DNA from: Flavobacterium circumlabens
GTDB taxonomy: Bacteria > Bacteroidota > Bacteroidia > Flavobacteriales > Flavobacteriaceae
Assembly (NCBI RefSeq): GCF_004345565.1
Contig: NZ_SLWA01000009.1
Location: 186,001 to 250,000 of the forward strand
Length of the DNA: 64,000 nucleotides
Direction of reading: 5' to 3'
Positions within the stretch are counted from its first letter, which is position 1, and each line of letters begins with the position of its first letter. Made by a program: the position numbers and the translations under genes. The notes beneath the pieces were generated by a model, which did no database searches, was not told the origin of the DNA, and worked only from the letters and a program-made list of their open reading frames with translations. Shown here piece after piece: positions 19,473 through 28,330 of the stretch.

Positions 19473-19488
19473 TGCATCAAATGATGCA
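19473..19488. promoter_or_regulatory. Perfect dyad upstream of susC, candidate operator
   Basis: Seven-base arms TGCATCA and TGATGCA with a 2-base spacer, about 180 bases before the susC start. Symmetry suits a dimeric DNA-binding protein. HTCS proteins bind through AraC domains that often prefer direct repeats, so the binder is unknown. Confidence 0.4.
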
Positions 19489-19666
19489 TGATTTGCTTCA
19501 TCTGTTCTACACTTGGACTGCTCTAGATTTTACTTTCGTTAAGAAATATTTAAGAAATAGTTTTTTTATCAAAACTTAGACAATGAGCTAGACAAAAAAC
19601 AACCTGTTCAATATTTTTTACAAACTAAAACAACTAATTATTTAACTCAACTCTAAACCAAATTTT

Positions 19667-22600
19667 ATGCAGAAAAGAACATTAAAAAAACTATTGTGTT
19701 TAATAGTGTGTATGTGGGGAAATTTTTTCTTTGCTCAAACTGTTAAAGGTAAAGTAACATCTGGCGGAATCAGTCTGCCGGGTGTTAGTGTAGCAGTACA
19801 AGGAACAAAAAACGCAACAGTTACCGATTTCGACGGCAGTTTTGTCTTAAACAATGTCGAACCAACAGCTTCATTGCTTTTTAGTTATGTAGGATATAAA
19901 AATTTAATACTGCCCGCAAAAGCAGTCATGCAGGTGGTCATGGTCAATGACCTTGAAAAATTAAATGAGGTTGTTGTGATAGGATACGGAACTTCAAAAA
20001 GAAAAGATATAAACGGTGCTGTTTCTTCTATTAAAGCTTCTGAAATTCAGGACAAACCGTTTACTTCTATCGATCAGGCCCTTGTTGGTAAGGCCGCAGG
20101 TGTAAACGTTACTCAAAACTCAGGTACTCCCGGAGGTGGAATCTCTGTTCAAATTAGAGGAATAACTTCCATTAACGGTAATGAGCCCTTATATGTTATT
20201 GACGGAACACCCGTTTTTGCTGATAAAAACAACGACTCTTTTTCATTCAGCGCATTAGGCGGAGGAAGCGGACAAACTAAAAATTCAGCTTTGTCCGGTC
20301 TGAATATTTCGGATATCGAAACGATAGATATTTTAAAAGATGCCTCAGCAACGGCTATATATGGAGCCAATGGAGCCAATGGTGTTGTTTTGATTACAAC
20401 CAAAAAAGGAAAAAAAGGAAAATCAAAGTTTACCTATGAAACCTATTTAGGAACTCAGCAGGTAACAAATACCGTTGATGTTTTAAACTTACCACAATAT
20501 GCTGCTTATCAGGCAAAAATTTTCAAATTAAACGGTGAGCCTGTTCCGTATCAATATCAAAAGCCTAATTTATTAGGTAATGGAACAAACTGGCAGGATG
20601 AACTTTTTAGAACCGCTACAATGTACAACCATCAGCTGTCATTCTCCGGTGAAAAAGAAGGAACACGGTTTTATACCTCTTTAAATTATTTTGATCAGGA
20701 AGGAATTGTTCTAAACTCAGATTTCAACAGATTATCGATGCGATTAAATGTAGATTCTAATGTTAAATCCTGGCTTAAGATTGGTAATAATTTATCTGTA
20801 AGTAAGTCGTCTCAACAAGTAGTAAGAAACGATGACAGAGGTGGTTTAGTGATGAACACCTTAAGACAATCACCGGAATTACCGGTTAGATACGCCGATG
20901 GTTCTTTTGCAGGACCAACAAGTGGCTTAGGATCTTCGGCAAATGAAGCAACGAACCCAATAGCTTTGTCGGAATACAATAATTCAACTACGGAAAGATT
21001 TAAAATTAATGGTAATTTATTTGCTGATTTTACGATTATCAAAGGATTGGTTTTTAGATCTGAATTAGGCTATGACCTGAATTTTTCAAAAAGCAGCACC
21101 TTCGTACCAAAATATACTTTAGGAAATGTGTCTGAACTTTTAAACAAATCTTTCAAACAGCAGGATCAAAGTTATTATTGGAATATTAAAAACTATCTGA
21201 CTTATAATAAAACGCTGAATGAAAAACACACTTTTACTTTCTTATTAGGACAGGAAGCTCAGGAAAGTCGTTATGAATATTTAAGCGGTTACAGAACGGG
21301 TGAGTTTTTCAATAAGGATTTTACGAACTTAAACATAGGTGATATTGATACTGCACTTAACGGTAATGGTTCTGGCAGATGGTCGATGGCATCTTATATT
21401 TCGAGATTGAACTATAGCTTTTCTGATCGATATTCTTTTTCAGCTTCTTTAAGAGCTGATGCTTCGTCAAATTTTGGACCTAATAACAAATGGGGATATT
21501 TCCCGTCATTCTCAGGAGGATGGACAGTAAGTAACGAAAAGTTCTTTGAGCCTTTATCCAATACTGTAAATTATTTAAAGTTTAGAGCCGGTTACGGTCT
21601 TGTTGGAAATCAAAATATTCCGGCAAACAGATATCAAACCATTCTGTCGTTACTTTCATCGCCCTTTGGAGGTGTATCGCCAACAATTGATAATTTAGGT
21701 AATCCGGATATTAAATGGGAATCCCTTAAATCTTTCAATGCTGGTTTTGAATTAGGATTATTTAATAACAGAGTAAAAATAGATTTTGATTATTATGTTA
21801 AAAATTCTTCCGATTTCCTGACCAAACAAATCAACGATGAATCCAATCAAAGTGCACTTAATTACTACCTGAACACAGGCGAGATTGTCACTAAAGGAGT
21901 CGAATTTACATTGAATACAAGAAATATTGTGACCGAAAATTTTACATGGGACAGTACAATTATTTTATCTAAATACAATAATGAACTGACAAGTTTTCAG
22001 GGTCAGGGCAAATCTTTGTTAGGAAAAGTACAATTCGATTTATATAACGTTACCAGAACTACAGAAGGACAGCCGGTAGGACAATTTTATGGATATGTTA
22101 CTGATGGATTATTTAAAAATGCTGCCGAATTAGCTGCAGGGCCAACTCAGGAAACAGGAACAGGAATTGGAGATATTCGTTTTAAAGATCTTAACAGTGA
22201 TGGTAAAATCGATAGTAAAGATCAAACAGCCATAGGAGATGCAATTCCTGATTTTACTTATGCATTTACCAATAATTTTAAATACAAAAATATCAGTTTA
22301 TCTGTTGTTTTAACAGGAAGTCAGGGCAACCAGATCTACAACTTTACGCGTCATTATACGGATGGCATTTATCCGGGATTTGGAGATCGTTTTGGAAATG
22401 TTAGTACTGAGGCATTAAGTGCTTTTGAACCTGGAGTAAACGAAAATACAGACGTACCCCGAATTACACTTAATGATCCAAACGGTAATGGCAGAATTTC
22501 AAATCGATTTGTAGAAGATGGCTCTTATTTAAGAATTCAGAATGTTTCATTGAGCTATGATTTACCAGAAAAGATATTCGAAAAATCTATTTTCTCTAAA

Positions 22601-22765
22601 GTAAGAATATATGCCAATGTTCAAAATTTATACACGTTTACTAAATACTCCGGTTTTGATCCTGCCCTTGGAAATTTAGATCAAAATATAACCCTGAGCG
22701 GTATTGATTTAGGGCGCTATCCAGTACCAAGAACAATTTCTATGGGAGTGAATTTAGAATTCTAA
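19667..22765 (+). CDS. SusC-like TonB-dependent outer membrane transporter (second PUL)
   Basis: 1032 residues. Signal peptide ending FFFAQ, carboxypeptidase-regulatory-like domain (about 24-100, DFDGSFVL), plug domain from LNEVVVIGYG with IRGITSINGNEPLYVIDG, then the long beta-barrel ending VNLEF. Imports oligosaccharides across the outer membrane with TonB energy and the SusD partner encoded 61 bases downstream. Divergent from the fructan SusC in the barrel, as expected for a different ligand. First gene of the operon and preceded by a long control region downstream of an HTCS gene. Confidence 0.95.
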   Translation: MQKRTLKKLLCLIVCMWGNFFFAQTVKGKVTSGGISLPGVSVAVQGTKNATVTDFDGSFVLNNVEPTASLLFSYVGYKNLILPAKAVMQVVMVNDLEKLNEVVVIGYGTSKRKDINGAVSSIKASEIQDKPFTSIDQALVGKAAGVNVTQNSGTPGGGISVQIRGITSINGNEPLYVIDGTPVFADKNNDSFSFSALGGGSGQTKNSALSGLNISDIETIDILKDASATAIYGANGANGVVLITTKKGKKGKSKFTYETYLGTQQVTNTVDVLNLPQYAAYQAKIFKLNGEPVPYQYQKPNLLGNGTNWQDELFRTATMYNHQLSFSGEKEGTRFYTSLNYFDQEGIVLNSDFNRLSMRLNVDSNVKSWLKIGNNLSVSKSSQQVVRNDDRGGLVMNTLRQSPELPVRYADGSFAGPTSGLGSSANEATNPIALSEYNNSTTERFKINGNLFADFTIIKGLVFRSELGYDLNFSKSSTFVPKYTLGNVSELLNKSFKQQDQSYYWNIKNYLTYNKTLNEKHTFTFLLGQEAQESRYEYLSGYRTGEFFNKDFTNLNIGDIDTALNGNGSGRWSMASYISRLNYSFSDRYSFSASLRADASSNFGPNNKWGYFPSFSGGWTVSNEKFFEPLSNTVNYLKFRAGYGLVGNQNIPANRYQTILSLLSSPFGGVSPTIDNLGNPDIKWESLKSFNAGFELGLFNNRVKIDFDYYVKNSSDFLTKQINDESNQSALNYYLNTGEIVTKGVEFTLNTRNIVTENFTWDSTIILSKYNNELTSFQGQGKSLLGKVQFDLYNVTRTTEGQPVGQFYGYVTDGLFKNAAELAAGPTQETGTGIGDIRFKDLNSDGKIDSKDQTAIGDAIPDFTYAFTNNFKYKNISLSVVLTGSQGNQIYNFTRHYTDGIYPGFGDRFGNVSTEALSAFEPGVNENTDVPRITLNDPNGNGRISNRFVEDGSYLRIQNVSLSYDLPEKIFEKSIFSKVRIYANVQNLYTFTKYSGFDPALGNLDQNITLSGIDLGRYPVPRTISMGVNLEF

Positions 22766-22826
22766 AATTGATAAAAAAATACATTTAACTTAATGATGCA
22801 TAATCGTTAACATAAAAAAAATAGTT

Positions 22827-24350
22827 ATGAAAAAACTTTTTAAACTTTTTATGATGGGAATGCTAATACCATTACTGTCTTTATTTTCCTGTTCAGATGA
22901 TTTTTTGGATGCACCATCTGAAAACCAATTAACTCCGGCAGACTTACCCGAAGGCGTTACCGCTTTTGACGGAATCGCAGAGAGTTTATACTTTAAGCCG
23001 TGGTTTACTTTTAATGATAAATTCCTGATTGCTGTAGGAGATATGTATGCGGGAAATGCTTTTTCATTTGATGGTGCCTATGCACAATTTAAAGACGCCC
23101 AGGTAACCTCGCAAAACCCAATTCTGACAGAAGGATACGTTTCGTTATTTTCGGTTGTCGATCAATCCAATAATTTAATGAGTTTGGTTGAAGAGAGAAA
23201 AAGCGAATTGCCTGAAGCCTCTTATAAAAATGCTATAGCAATATCCAGATTTATGAGAGCCAATGCCTATTTCTATCTCGTGAGAACGTTTGGTGCTGTA
23301 CCTATTATTAGCAAAGCTGGTTCTGCTGCACAGCCAAAAAGGAATCTCGTTTCGGATATTTATAAATTCATAAAACAGGATTTGGAATATGCCGTTCAAA
23401 ATCTACCTGAAAAATCAGTAAAAAAAGGGTATGTTACTAAATTTGTCGCTATGGGTATTCTTGCAAAAGTGCATTTAACCTTAAATGAATACGGAGAAAG
23501 TGCTGCTTTAACCCAGCAAATTATTGGAAATCAATATAATTTAATACAAGAATACGGGAACTTATTTAGCAGCCCTGAAAATAATAATAGTGCAGAGAGT
23601 ATGTTTGCCCTACAATGGAAAGCGATTGCTACCGAATGGGGAACACAAAATACAAACCAGGCCTATATAGTTCCGGGAGGTACAGGAATAACCGGTGGCG
23701 GCGACGGCTGGGGAGTTTATCTGCCTTCTATCTCGCTACAAGCTGGATTTGACCCCAAGGATACCAGAAAAAAGAACACGATTATGACAGATGGTGACTT
23801 TTATCCTGAATTATTAAAGAATCAGGGTGGTTTCACGTACAAAAAAATTCTCTCTTCTACCGGAGCTAATTTCAGAAAATACATTGTAGGTTCTGCAGCC
23901 GAAAGAAACGATGTGTTTTTTATGAGAACATCACAAAACACGATTATATTACGATATTCTGATGTTTTATTAATGCATGCCGAAGCGATTTTGGCCGGAG
24001 CAGGTTCTACTACATCGGCAGCTGCTTTAAGCGCTTTTAATGAAGTGAGATCAAGAGCCGGATTACCCGCTAAAACGATACTTACCAGAGAGGATTTGTT
24101 TAACGAAAGAAGAGTTGAATTTGCACTTGAAGGACAGTATTTTTTTGATTTAAAACGCCGAGGTCTCGCTGAAGCGACAGCAATTATTTCACAGCAGGAA
24201 GTTGGTTTTTATTCTGATGATGCCAGAACTGAATTGGTTTCCAGAAAGATAACCCCTGGCAATAATTATTTTGAATTGCCATTACCTCAATCTGCTATTG
24301 ATACTAATCCATCATTATTAGAAGCGCCGGTTCCTTTTAACTTCAATTAA
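22827..24350 (+). CDS. SusD-like surface nutrient-binding lipoprotein (second PUL)
   Basis: 507 residues. The lipoprotein signal ends at SLFSC (Cys22), then SDDFLDAPSENQL. SusD/RagB features: RFMRANAYFYLVRTFG, the ILRYSDVLLMHAEAIL helix, RRVEFALEGQYFFDLKRRG near the end. Acts at the cell surface with the preceding SusC. The next gene starts 10 bases after the stop, so they are co-transcribed. Confidence 0.94.
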   Translation: MKKLFKLFMMGMLIPLLSLFSCSDDFLDAPSENQLTPADLPEGVTAFDGIAESLYFKPWFTFNDKFLIAVGDMYAGNAFSFDGAYAQFKDAQVTSQNPILTEGYVSLFSVVDQSNNLMSLVEERKSELPEASYKNAIAISRFMRANAYFYLVRTFGAVPIISKAGSAAQPKRNLVSDIYKFIKQDLEYAVQNLPEKSVKKGYVTKFVAMGILAKVHLTLNEYGESAALTQQIIGNQYNLIQEYGNLFSSPENNNSAESMFALQWKAIATEWGTQNTNQAYIVPGGTGITGGGDGWGVYLPSISLQAGFDPKDTRKKNTIMTDGDFYPELLKNQGGFTYKKILSSTGANFRKYIVGSAAERNDVFFMRTSQNTIILRYSDVLLMHAEAILAGAGSTTSAAALSAFNEVRSRAGLPAKTILTREDLFNERRVEFALEGQYFFDLKRRGLAEATAIISQQEVGFYSDDARTELVSRKITPGNNYFELPLPQSAIDTNPSLLEAPVPFNFN

Positions 24351-24360
24351 TTTTTATACT

Positions 24361-25470
24361 ATGATCAATAAAATAAAATATAGGATTTTAATTCTTTTGG
24401 CATTTGTTTCTTTTACAGCTTGCCAAAATGACGATAATAATAGTGCTGCTGCAACTATAGATGCAATGGTTGCTGAACCCGGAGATTTACTTAATCAGGC
24501 TTTTCCGTTAAATAAAGTCAGAGTCGAAGGTGAAGGTTTAGCGGGATTAAAAAAGATTACGCTGGATAACAAAATTAATATCAGTTTTAATCCTAATCAT
24601 AATTCAGATAAAGCGTTTATTTTTACGATTCCTTTCGACGAAAAACTAGGAAGCAGATTTGGTGTACAACCTATTACATTTGAAACTGCTGCCGGTTCGT
24701 TCACAAAAGAAATTGAGATTTTACAACCTACTCCTACTATTGTAAAAACAATTCCGGCGGTAGCAACTCCGGGATTTCCGCTGGAAATTGAAGGCACCTG
24801 GTTTTATAATATTTCTTCGGTAACTTTAGGAGGAAAAGCACTAAATTATACGCTAAAATCATCTTCTTCAATTATTATCGGTTTACCTGCAGATGCAGTT
24901 TCAGGATCAGAATTAACAATCACTACACCGGGAGGTATGGCAAAAAGAACAATAAATTTTGCCACACTAGTTCTTGTATCTGATTTTGACGGAAACGGTG
25001 TCAGAACAAGCTGGAACGCTTATGGCGATATCGATAGTTTTAACGCAAATACTACAGGTGGTCCAACAGGTAATTATGCAGCACTTACCTGGTCTGGTTC
25101 AACTGCCAACGGTTATAACGGAAGCAGCGCCGGTACAGGTGCTGGTTTTCTAAATGCATCGAGTAAAGATGCAACTAGAACTTTTATAGATATGGATGTA
25201 AGTGCCAACGTAATAGGCGCTCAATTCGCCATACAATTGAACACTATTGATGGTAAAGACTATGGTTATAATTTTAAAGTAACCGATGTAAATTGGAAAA
25301 CAAAAACCATATCCTTAGCTGATTTTAAAGATAATTACGGGTTCGGAGCAAATACTGCCAGTACAATAGATGCGTCTAAAGTTACCGAAATTAAGGTAGG
25401 AATTGTACAGAGTGATACGCCAAATCCCAGCGTAATAAAATTTGACAATATTAAAATTCGTTACCAATAA
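24361..25470 (+). CDS. Surface glycan-binding lipoprotein with IPT domain
   Basis: 369 residues. The lipoprotein signal ends at FTAC (Cys21). About residues 125-200 form an IPT/TIG immunoglobulin-like domain (PGFPLEIEGTWF, GLPADAVSGSELTITTPGG). The last 165 residues start VLVSDFDGNGVRTSWN, contain aromatic and glycine-rich stretches and end VIKFDNIKIRYQ, resembling the carbohydrate-binding end of SGBP-B proteins, the best known of which bind xyloglucan. No catalytic motif is visible. Placed after susD as in most PULs; a terminator follows, so susC-susD-sgbp form one transcript. Confidence 0.8.
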   Translation: MINKIKYRILILLAFVSFTACQNDDNNSAAATIDAMVAEPGDLLNQAFPLNKVRVEGEGLAGLKKITLDNKINISFNPNHNSDKAFIFTIPFDEKLGSRFGVQPITFETAAGSFTKEIEILQPTPTIVKTIPAVATPGFPLEIEGTWFYNISSVTLGGKALNYTLKSSSSIIIGLPADAVSGSELTITTPGGMAKRTINFATLVLVSDFDGNGVRTSWNAYGDIDSFNANTTGGPTGNYAALTWSGSTANGYNGSSAGTGAGFLNASSKDATRTFIDMDVSANVIGAQFAIQLNTIDGKDYGYNFKVTDVNWKTKTISLADFKDNYGFGANTASTIDASKVTEIKVGIVQSDTPNPSVIKFDNIKIRYQ

Positions 25471-25496
25471 TTGAGGATTGTATGCACTTTAACTAA

Positions 25497-25527
25497 AAAA
25501 GAGGTTGCCATCAAAGCAGCCTCTTTT
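25497..25527 (+). terminator. Intrinsic terminator after the susCD-sgbp operon
   Basis: AAAAGAGGTTGC (25497-25508) pairs with GCAGCCTCTTTT (25516-25527), one G-T wobble, 7-base loop, ending in T-rich DNA. The GH10 gene downstream therefore probably has its own promoter or depends on read-through. Confidence 0.85.
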
Positions 25528-25605
25528 ATCAAAGTAAATTACATCATAAATAATAAATAAAGTATAATAAGAGTATTTCCAGGATATTCTATAATAAAAA
25601 ACAGT

Positions 25606-26997
25606 ATGAAAATTAAATTTTTACTAGTGCTCAGCAGTCTCTTCTTTTTTTTAAATGCCTGTTCTAAAGATGACAATGAAACTGTTGAAACTTTAGAAAC
25701 ACCTATTGCAAATGCACCAAAAGATGTCAATGACAATGGTTTTAAAGCTAAATGGAATTATGTTTCCAATTCTAAAAGCTATCTTTTGGATGTTTCTACA
25801 ACCGAAAATTTTACAGCATTTGTGCCCAATTACAATTCAAAAGAAGTAACTGATTTAAATGAAATTGTAGTGGGTTTAACAGGAGGTACGCAGTATTATT
25901 ACAGAATTAGAGCCAAATCAGAGACGCAAACTTCGGGTTATTCAAATGTGATTAGTGCTGTAACTACTGGTTCCAGTGGTATTCCTGAAGATCCTGCTTT
26001 TTTAAAAGTAAAAGTCAATAAGACAGCAAATCCATTTTTTGTTGGTATGGCAATAAAGGCCTCACAATTAACCAGCGGAAGCCCCTATGATATCATTTTG
26101 AAAAATGAATTTAGCAGTATTTCTGCCGAATATGAAATGAAAATGGATCAGATTTCTACTGCAAGCGGTGTTTATAACTGGACAGTGGCAGATAAAATTG
26201 TTGCTTACGGAAATTCAAATGGTATCAATGTTCACGGTCACGCTTTAGTATGGCATAACTCAGTACCAAAATGGTTAACAGATTTTTCAGGTACTGATAC
26301 TGAATTTGCCGCAGAAGTAAAAAAATACATTACGGATGTTGTAACGCATTATGCAGGAAAAGTAAAATCATGGGATGTGGTTAATGAAGCTGTAGATGAT
26401 AATGGCGGGAACATGAGAAATACTATTTTTCTTAGACGAATGGGACCTAATTATGTAAAAGATTGTTTTCAATGGGCGAGAAATGCAGCAAATGCAGCAG
26501 GTGATACAAATTTATTACTGTTTTATAATGATTATGCAACGTCTACCAATATCCCAAAACAAGACAAGGTTTTTAGCATTATAGATGATTTAAAAGTAAG
26601 TAAACTTATTGATGGTGTTGGTTTCCAAATGCATAATACTTATTTAAGCCCGACAAAAACTCAAATTGAAACAGATATTAACAGAGCGGTCTCAAAGGGG
26701 CTGAAAATCCATGTTTCAGAATTAGACATTCAAGTCAATCAATTTAATGACATCTCTACATTTACAAATGAAAGAAGGTTAGCTCAAAAAGAAAAATACA
26801 AGGAAATCGTAAAAATCTATAATGCACTTCCCGCAGCAAATAAATACGCTTTAACGATTTGGGGAATGAAGGATAATGAATCCTGGATTCCATATAGTAC
26901 AGATCTGAACCATGTTGGAAATGACTGGCCTTTATTGTATGACTCCAATTTTGCTGTCAAAAGTTCGCATACCGGATTTCTCGAAGGTTTAGATTAA
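25606..26997 (+). CDS. GH10 endo-beta-glycanase lipoprotein with fibronectin III domain
   Basis: 463 residues. The lipoprotein signal ends at LNAC (Cys19). A fibronectin type III module occupies about 32-120 (GGTQYYYRIRAKS). The rest is a complete family 10 TIM-barrel: NVHGHALVWHNSVPKWL, acid/base Glu261 in WDVVNEAVDD and nucleophile Glu372 in HVSELDIQV. Family 10 enzymes are mostly endo-1,4-beta-xylanases; some act on mixed glucans or aryl glycosides. The lipid anchor and domain plan suggest a surface enzyme that makes oligosaccharides for the adjacent SusCD. No carbohydrate-binding insert splits the barrel. Confidence 0.92.
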   Translation: MKIKFLLVLSSLFFFLNACSKDDNETVETLETPIANAPKDVNDNGFKAKWNYVSNSKSYLLDVSTTENFTAFVPNYNSKEVTDLNEIVVGLTGGTQYYYRIRAKSETQTSGYSNVISAVTTGSSGIPEDPAFLKVKVNKTANPFFVGMAIKASQLTSGSPYDIILKNEFSSISAEYEMKMDQISTASGVYNWTVADKIVAYGNSNGINVHGHALVWHNSVPKWLTDFSGTDTEFAAEVKKYITDVVTHYAGKVKSWDVVNEAVDDNGGNMRNTIFLRRMGPNYVKDCFQWARNAANAAGDTNLLLFYNDYATSTNIPKQDKVFSIIDDLKVSKLIDGVGFQMHNTYLSPTKTQIETDINRAVSKGLKIHVSELDIQVNQFNDISTFTNERRLAQKEKYKEIVKIYNALPAANKYALTIWGMKDNESWIPYSTDLNHVGNDWPLLYDSNFAVKSSHTGFLEGLD

Positions 26998-27046
26998 ATT
27001 TTAAAGCATATTACTTTACTATACTATTAATTAACCACAAAAAATT

Positions 27047-27970
27047 ATGAAAAAATTAAATTTATTATCATTAGCATTATCATGTGTTTTGGGATTTGCA
27101 TCCTGCTCAGATAATACAAGTCCTGTATTGGCAGAAGACCAATTGGCAAGTGTAAACAACTCTAAAAGTACAGGTAAAATAGCCGGTGCACCCTGGGTGA
27201 AACAATTTGAAGATACATTCAATGTAGGTTCTAATCTGTCACAATGGACAAAAGAACAACGAGCAGATTATAATTCGTGGTATTGCGACTATGCCAGTTC
27301 AGTGCCAACTACACAATGGAGAGATGGAAAACAATGTTTGGAAATCAAGACAACAAAATTGAGCACGTACAAATATCAATCCGGATTCATTTCTTCTAAT
27401 TATCAATATAAGCCTGAAAATAATACAGAGTATATGCTTTCCGCCAATATTAAACTAGTAGCGATGGATGGCGGAACTTACAAATCTTTCACACAAACTT
27501 ACGGCGCCTGGCCTGCCTTCTGGTCTGTGCAGCAAAATGCCTGGCCAACCAAAGGAGAAATTGACATCATGGAAGGGTACTCTTTTGCGCCTAATGCCAG
27601 TCGTTTTACTTCAAATCTTTTCTATGGAACTTCCAGCGGAACAAACCTTATAGGGAATTCTGCCGAGAGAAACTATCCGGGTAATTTTGATATAAACGGA
27701 AATGGTGGATGGCATTTATATGAATCCTTTTGGAAAATGAAAGACAATGTCGTAACCGTAACTATAAAGGTAGATAATGTAACGGTTTCAACGTATACCA
27801 ATAGTAGTGCAGCAAATCTTAATTTAAATAATTTCGGACCACACTCGATTATATTTAATCTAAATGTTGGATCAAAAGATTCCAATTTTATAGACCCTAA
27901 TAAGATTAACTTATTTTCATCTGTAATGATGTGGGTAGATGATGTTACCGTTTACAAAAGACCAATCTAA
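27047..27970 (+). CDS. GH16 endo-glycanase lipoprotein
   Basis: 307 residues. The lipoprotein signal ends at FASC (Cys20). It is a single beta-jelly-roll domain of glycoside hydrolase family 16 with the catalytic motif GEIDIMEGY: nucleophile Glu171, Asp173, acid/base Glu176. The aromatic cleft strand GAWPAFWSV precedes it. Family 16 covers laminarinases, lichenases, agarases, porphyranases, carrageenases and xyloglucan enzymes, and the specificity cannot be fixed here. It follows the GH10 gene after 49 bases and is closed by a strong terminator. Likely surface-exposed and complementary to GH10. Confidence 0.88.
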   Translation: MKKLNLLSLALSCVLGFASCSDNTSPVLAEDQLASVNNSKSTGKIAGAPWVKQFEDTFNVGSNLSQWTKEQRADYNSWYCDYASSVPTTQWRDGKQCLEIKTTKLSTYKYQSGFISSNYQYKPENNTEYMLSANIKLVAMDGGTYKSFTQTYGAWPAFWSVQQNAWPTKGEIDIMEGYSFAPNASRFTSNLFYGTSSGTNLIGNSAERNYPGNFDINGNGGWHLYESFWKMKDNVVTVTIKVDNVTVSTYTNSSAANLNLNNFGPHSIIFNLNVGSKDSNFIDPNKINLFSSVMMWVDDVTVYKRPI

Positions 27971-28330
27971 TTGATAAACGGAGGAAGCAGATTTCGAAAA
28001 AATTATAAATATTTGTGTTGTTGCCAGCACTGATGGTTCGAATTCAATTCTTCAAAATACAACTTTAAAAAAGAGGCTTTCCGTAAAGGAACAGCCTCTT
28101 TTATATATTAATGTTTAATCTCCATTTTATCTCTTGTTATGGTCATATTCTGGAATATAATTCTTTTTTTTAGATGCTACAGAACCCCTACCTGATTATT
28201 ATAATTTATTTTTAATTATTCATCTATAAAGAATTGCTGTTCATCTGATCTATAATAGCATTATTAAATTAGAGAGTATATTTACAACTTCATATTTCTA
28301 TTTTTTTTAATAGATACGAACTTCGAATAA
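27971..28330. other. 360-base gap between GH16 and second HTCS
   Basis: Apart from the terminator at 28069-28102, the gap is AT-rich leader DNA. A near-match to the -7 consensus, TATATTTA, is seen around 28275, but no upstream TTTG could be assigned with confidence. No gene, tRNA or repeat is recognised. Confidence 0.5.
28069..28102 (+). terminator. Intrinsic terminator after GH16
   Basis: AAAAGAGGCT (28069-28078) pairs with AGCCTCTTTT (28093-28102) and the stem continues with TTCC/GGAA inside. Resembles the terminator at 25497-25527 in its outer stem sequence. Confidence 0.88.

Larger units (their letters stand above)
19181..19666. other. 486-base gap: terminator and likely control region of the second PUL
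   Basis: An 18-base direct repeat occurs at 19175-19192 (spanning the HTCS stop) and 19203-19220. The intrinsic terminator at 19264-19293 follows. Further on, TGCCAATACTTCA (19400-19412) is identical to 383-395 upstream of the fructan operon, and a perfect inverted repeat, TGCATCA-AA-TGATGCA, lies at 19473-19488. The last 170 bases form a long AT-rich leader to susC. No gene is seen. Confidence 0.6.
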
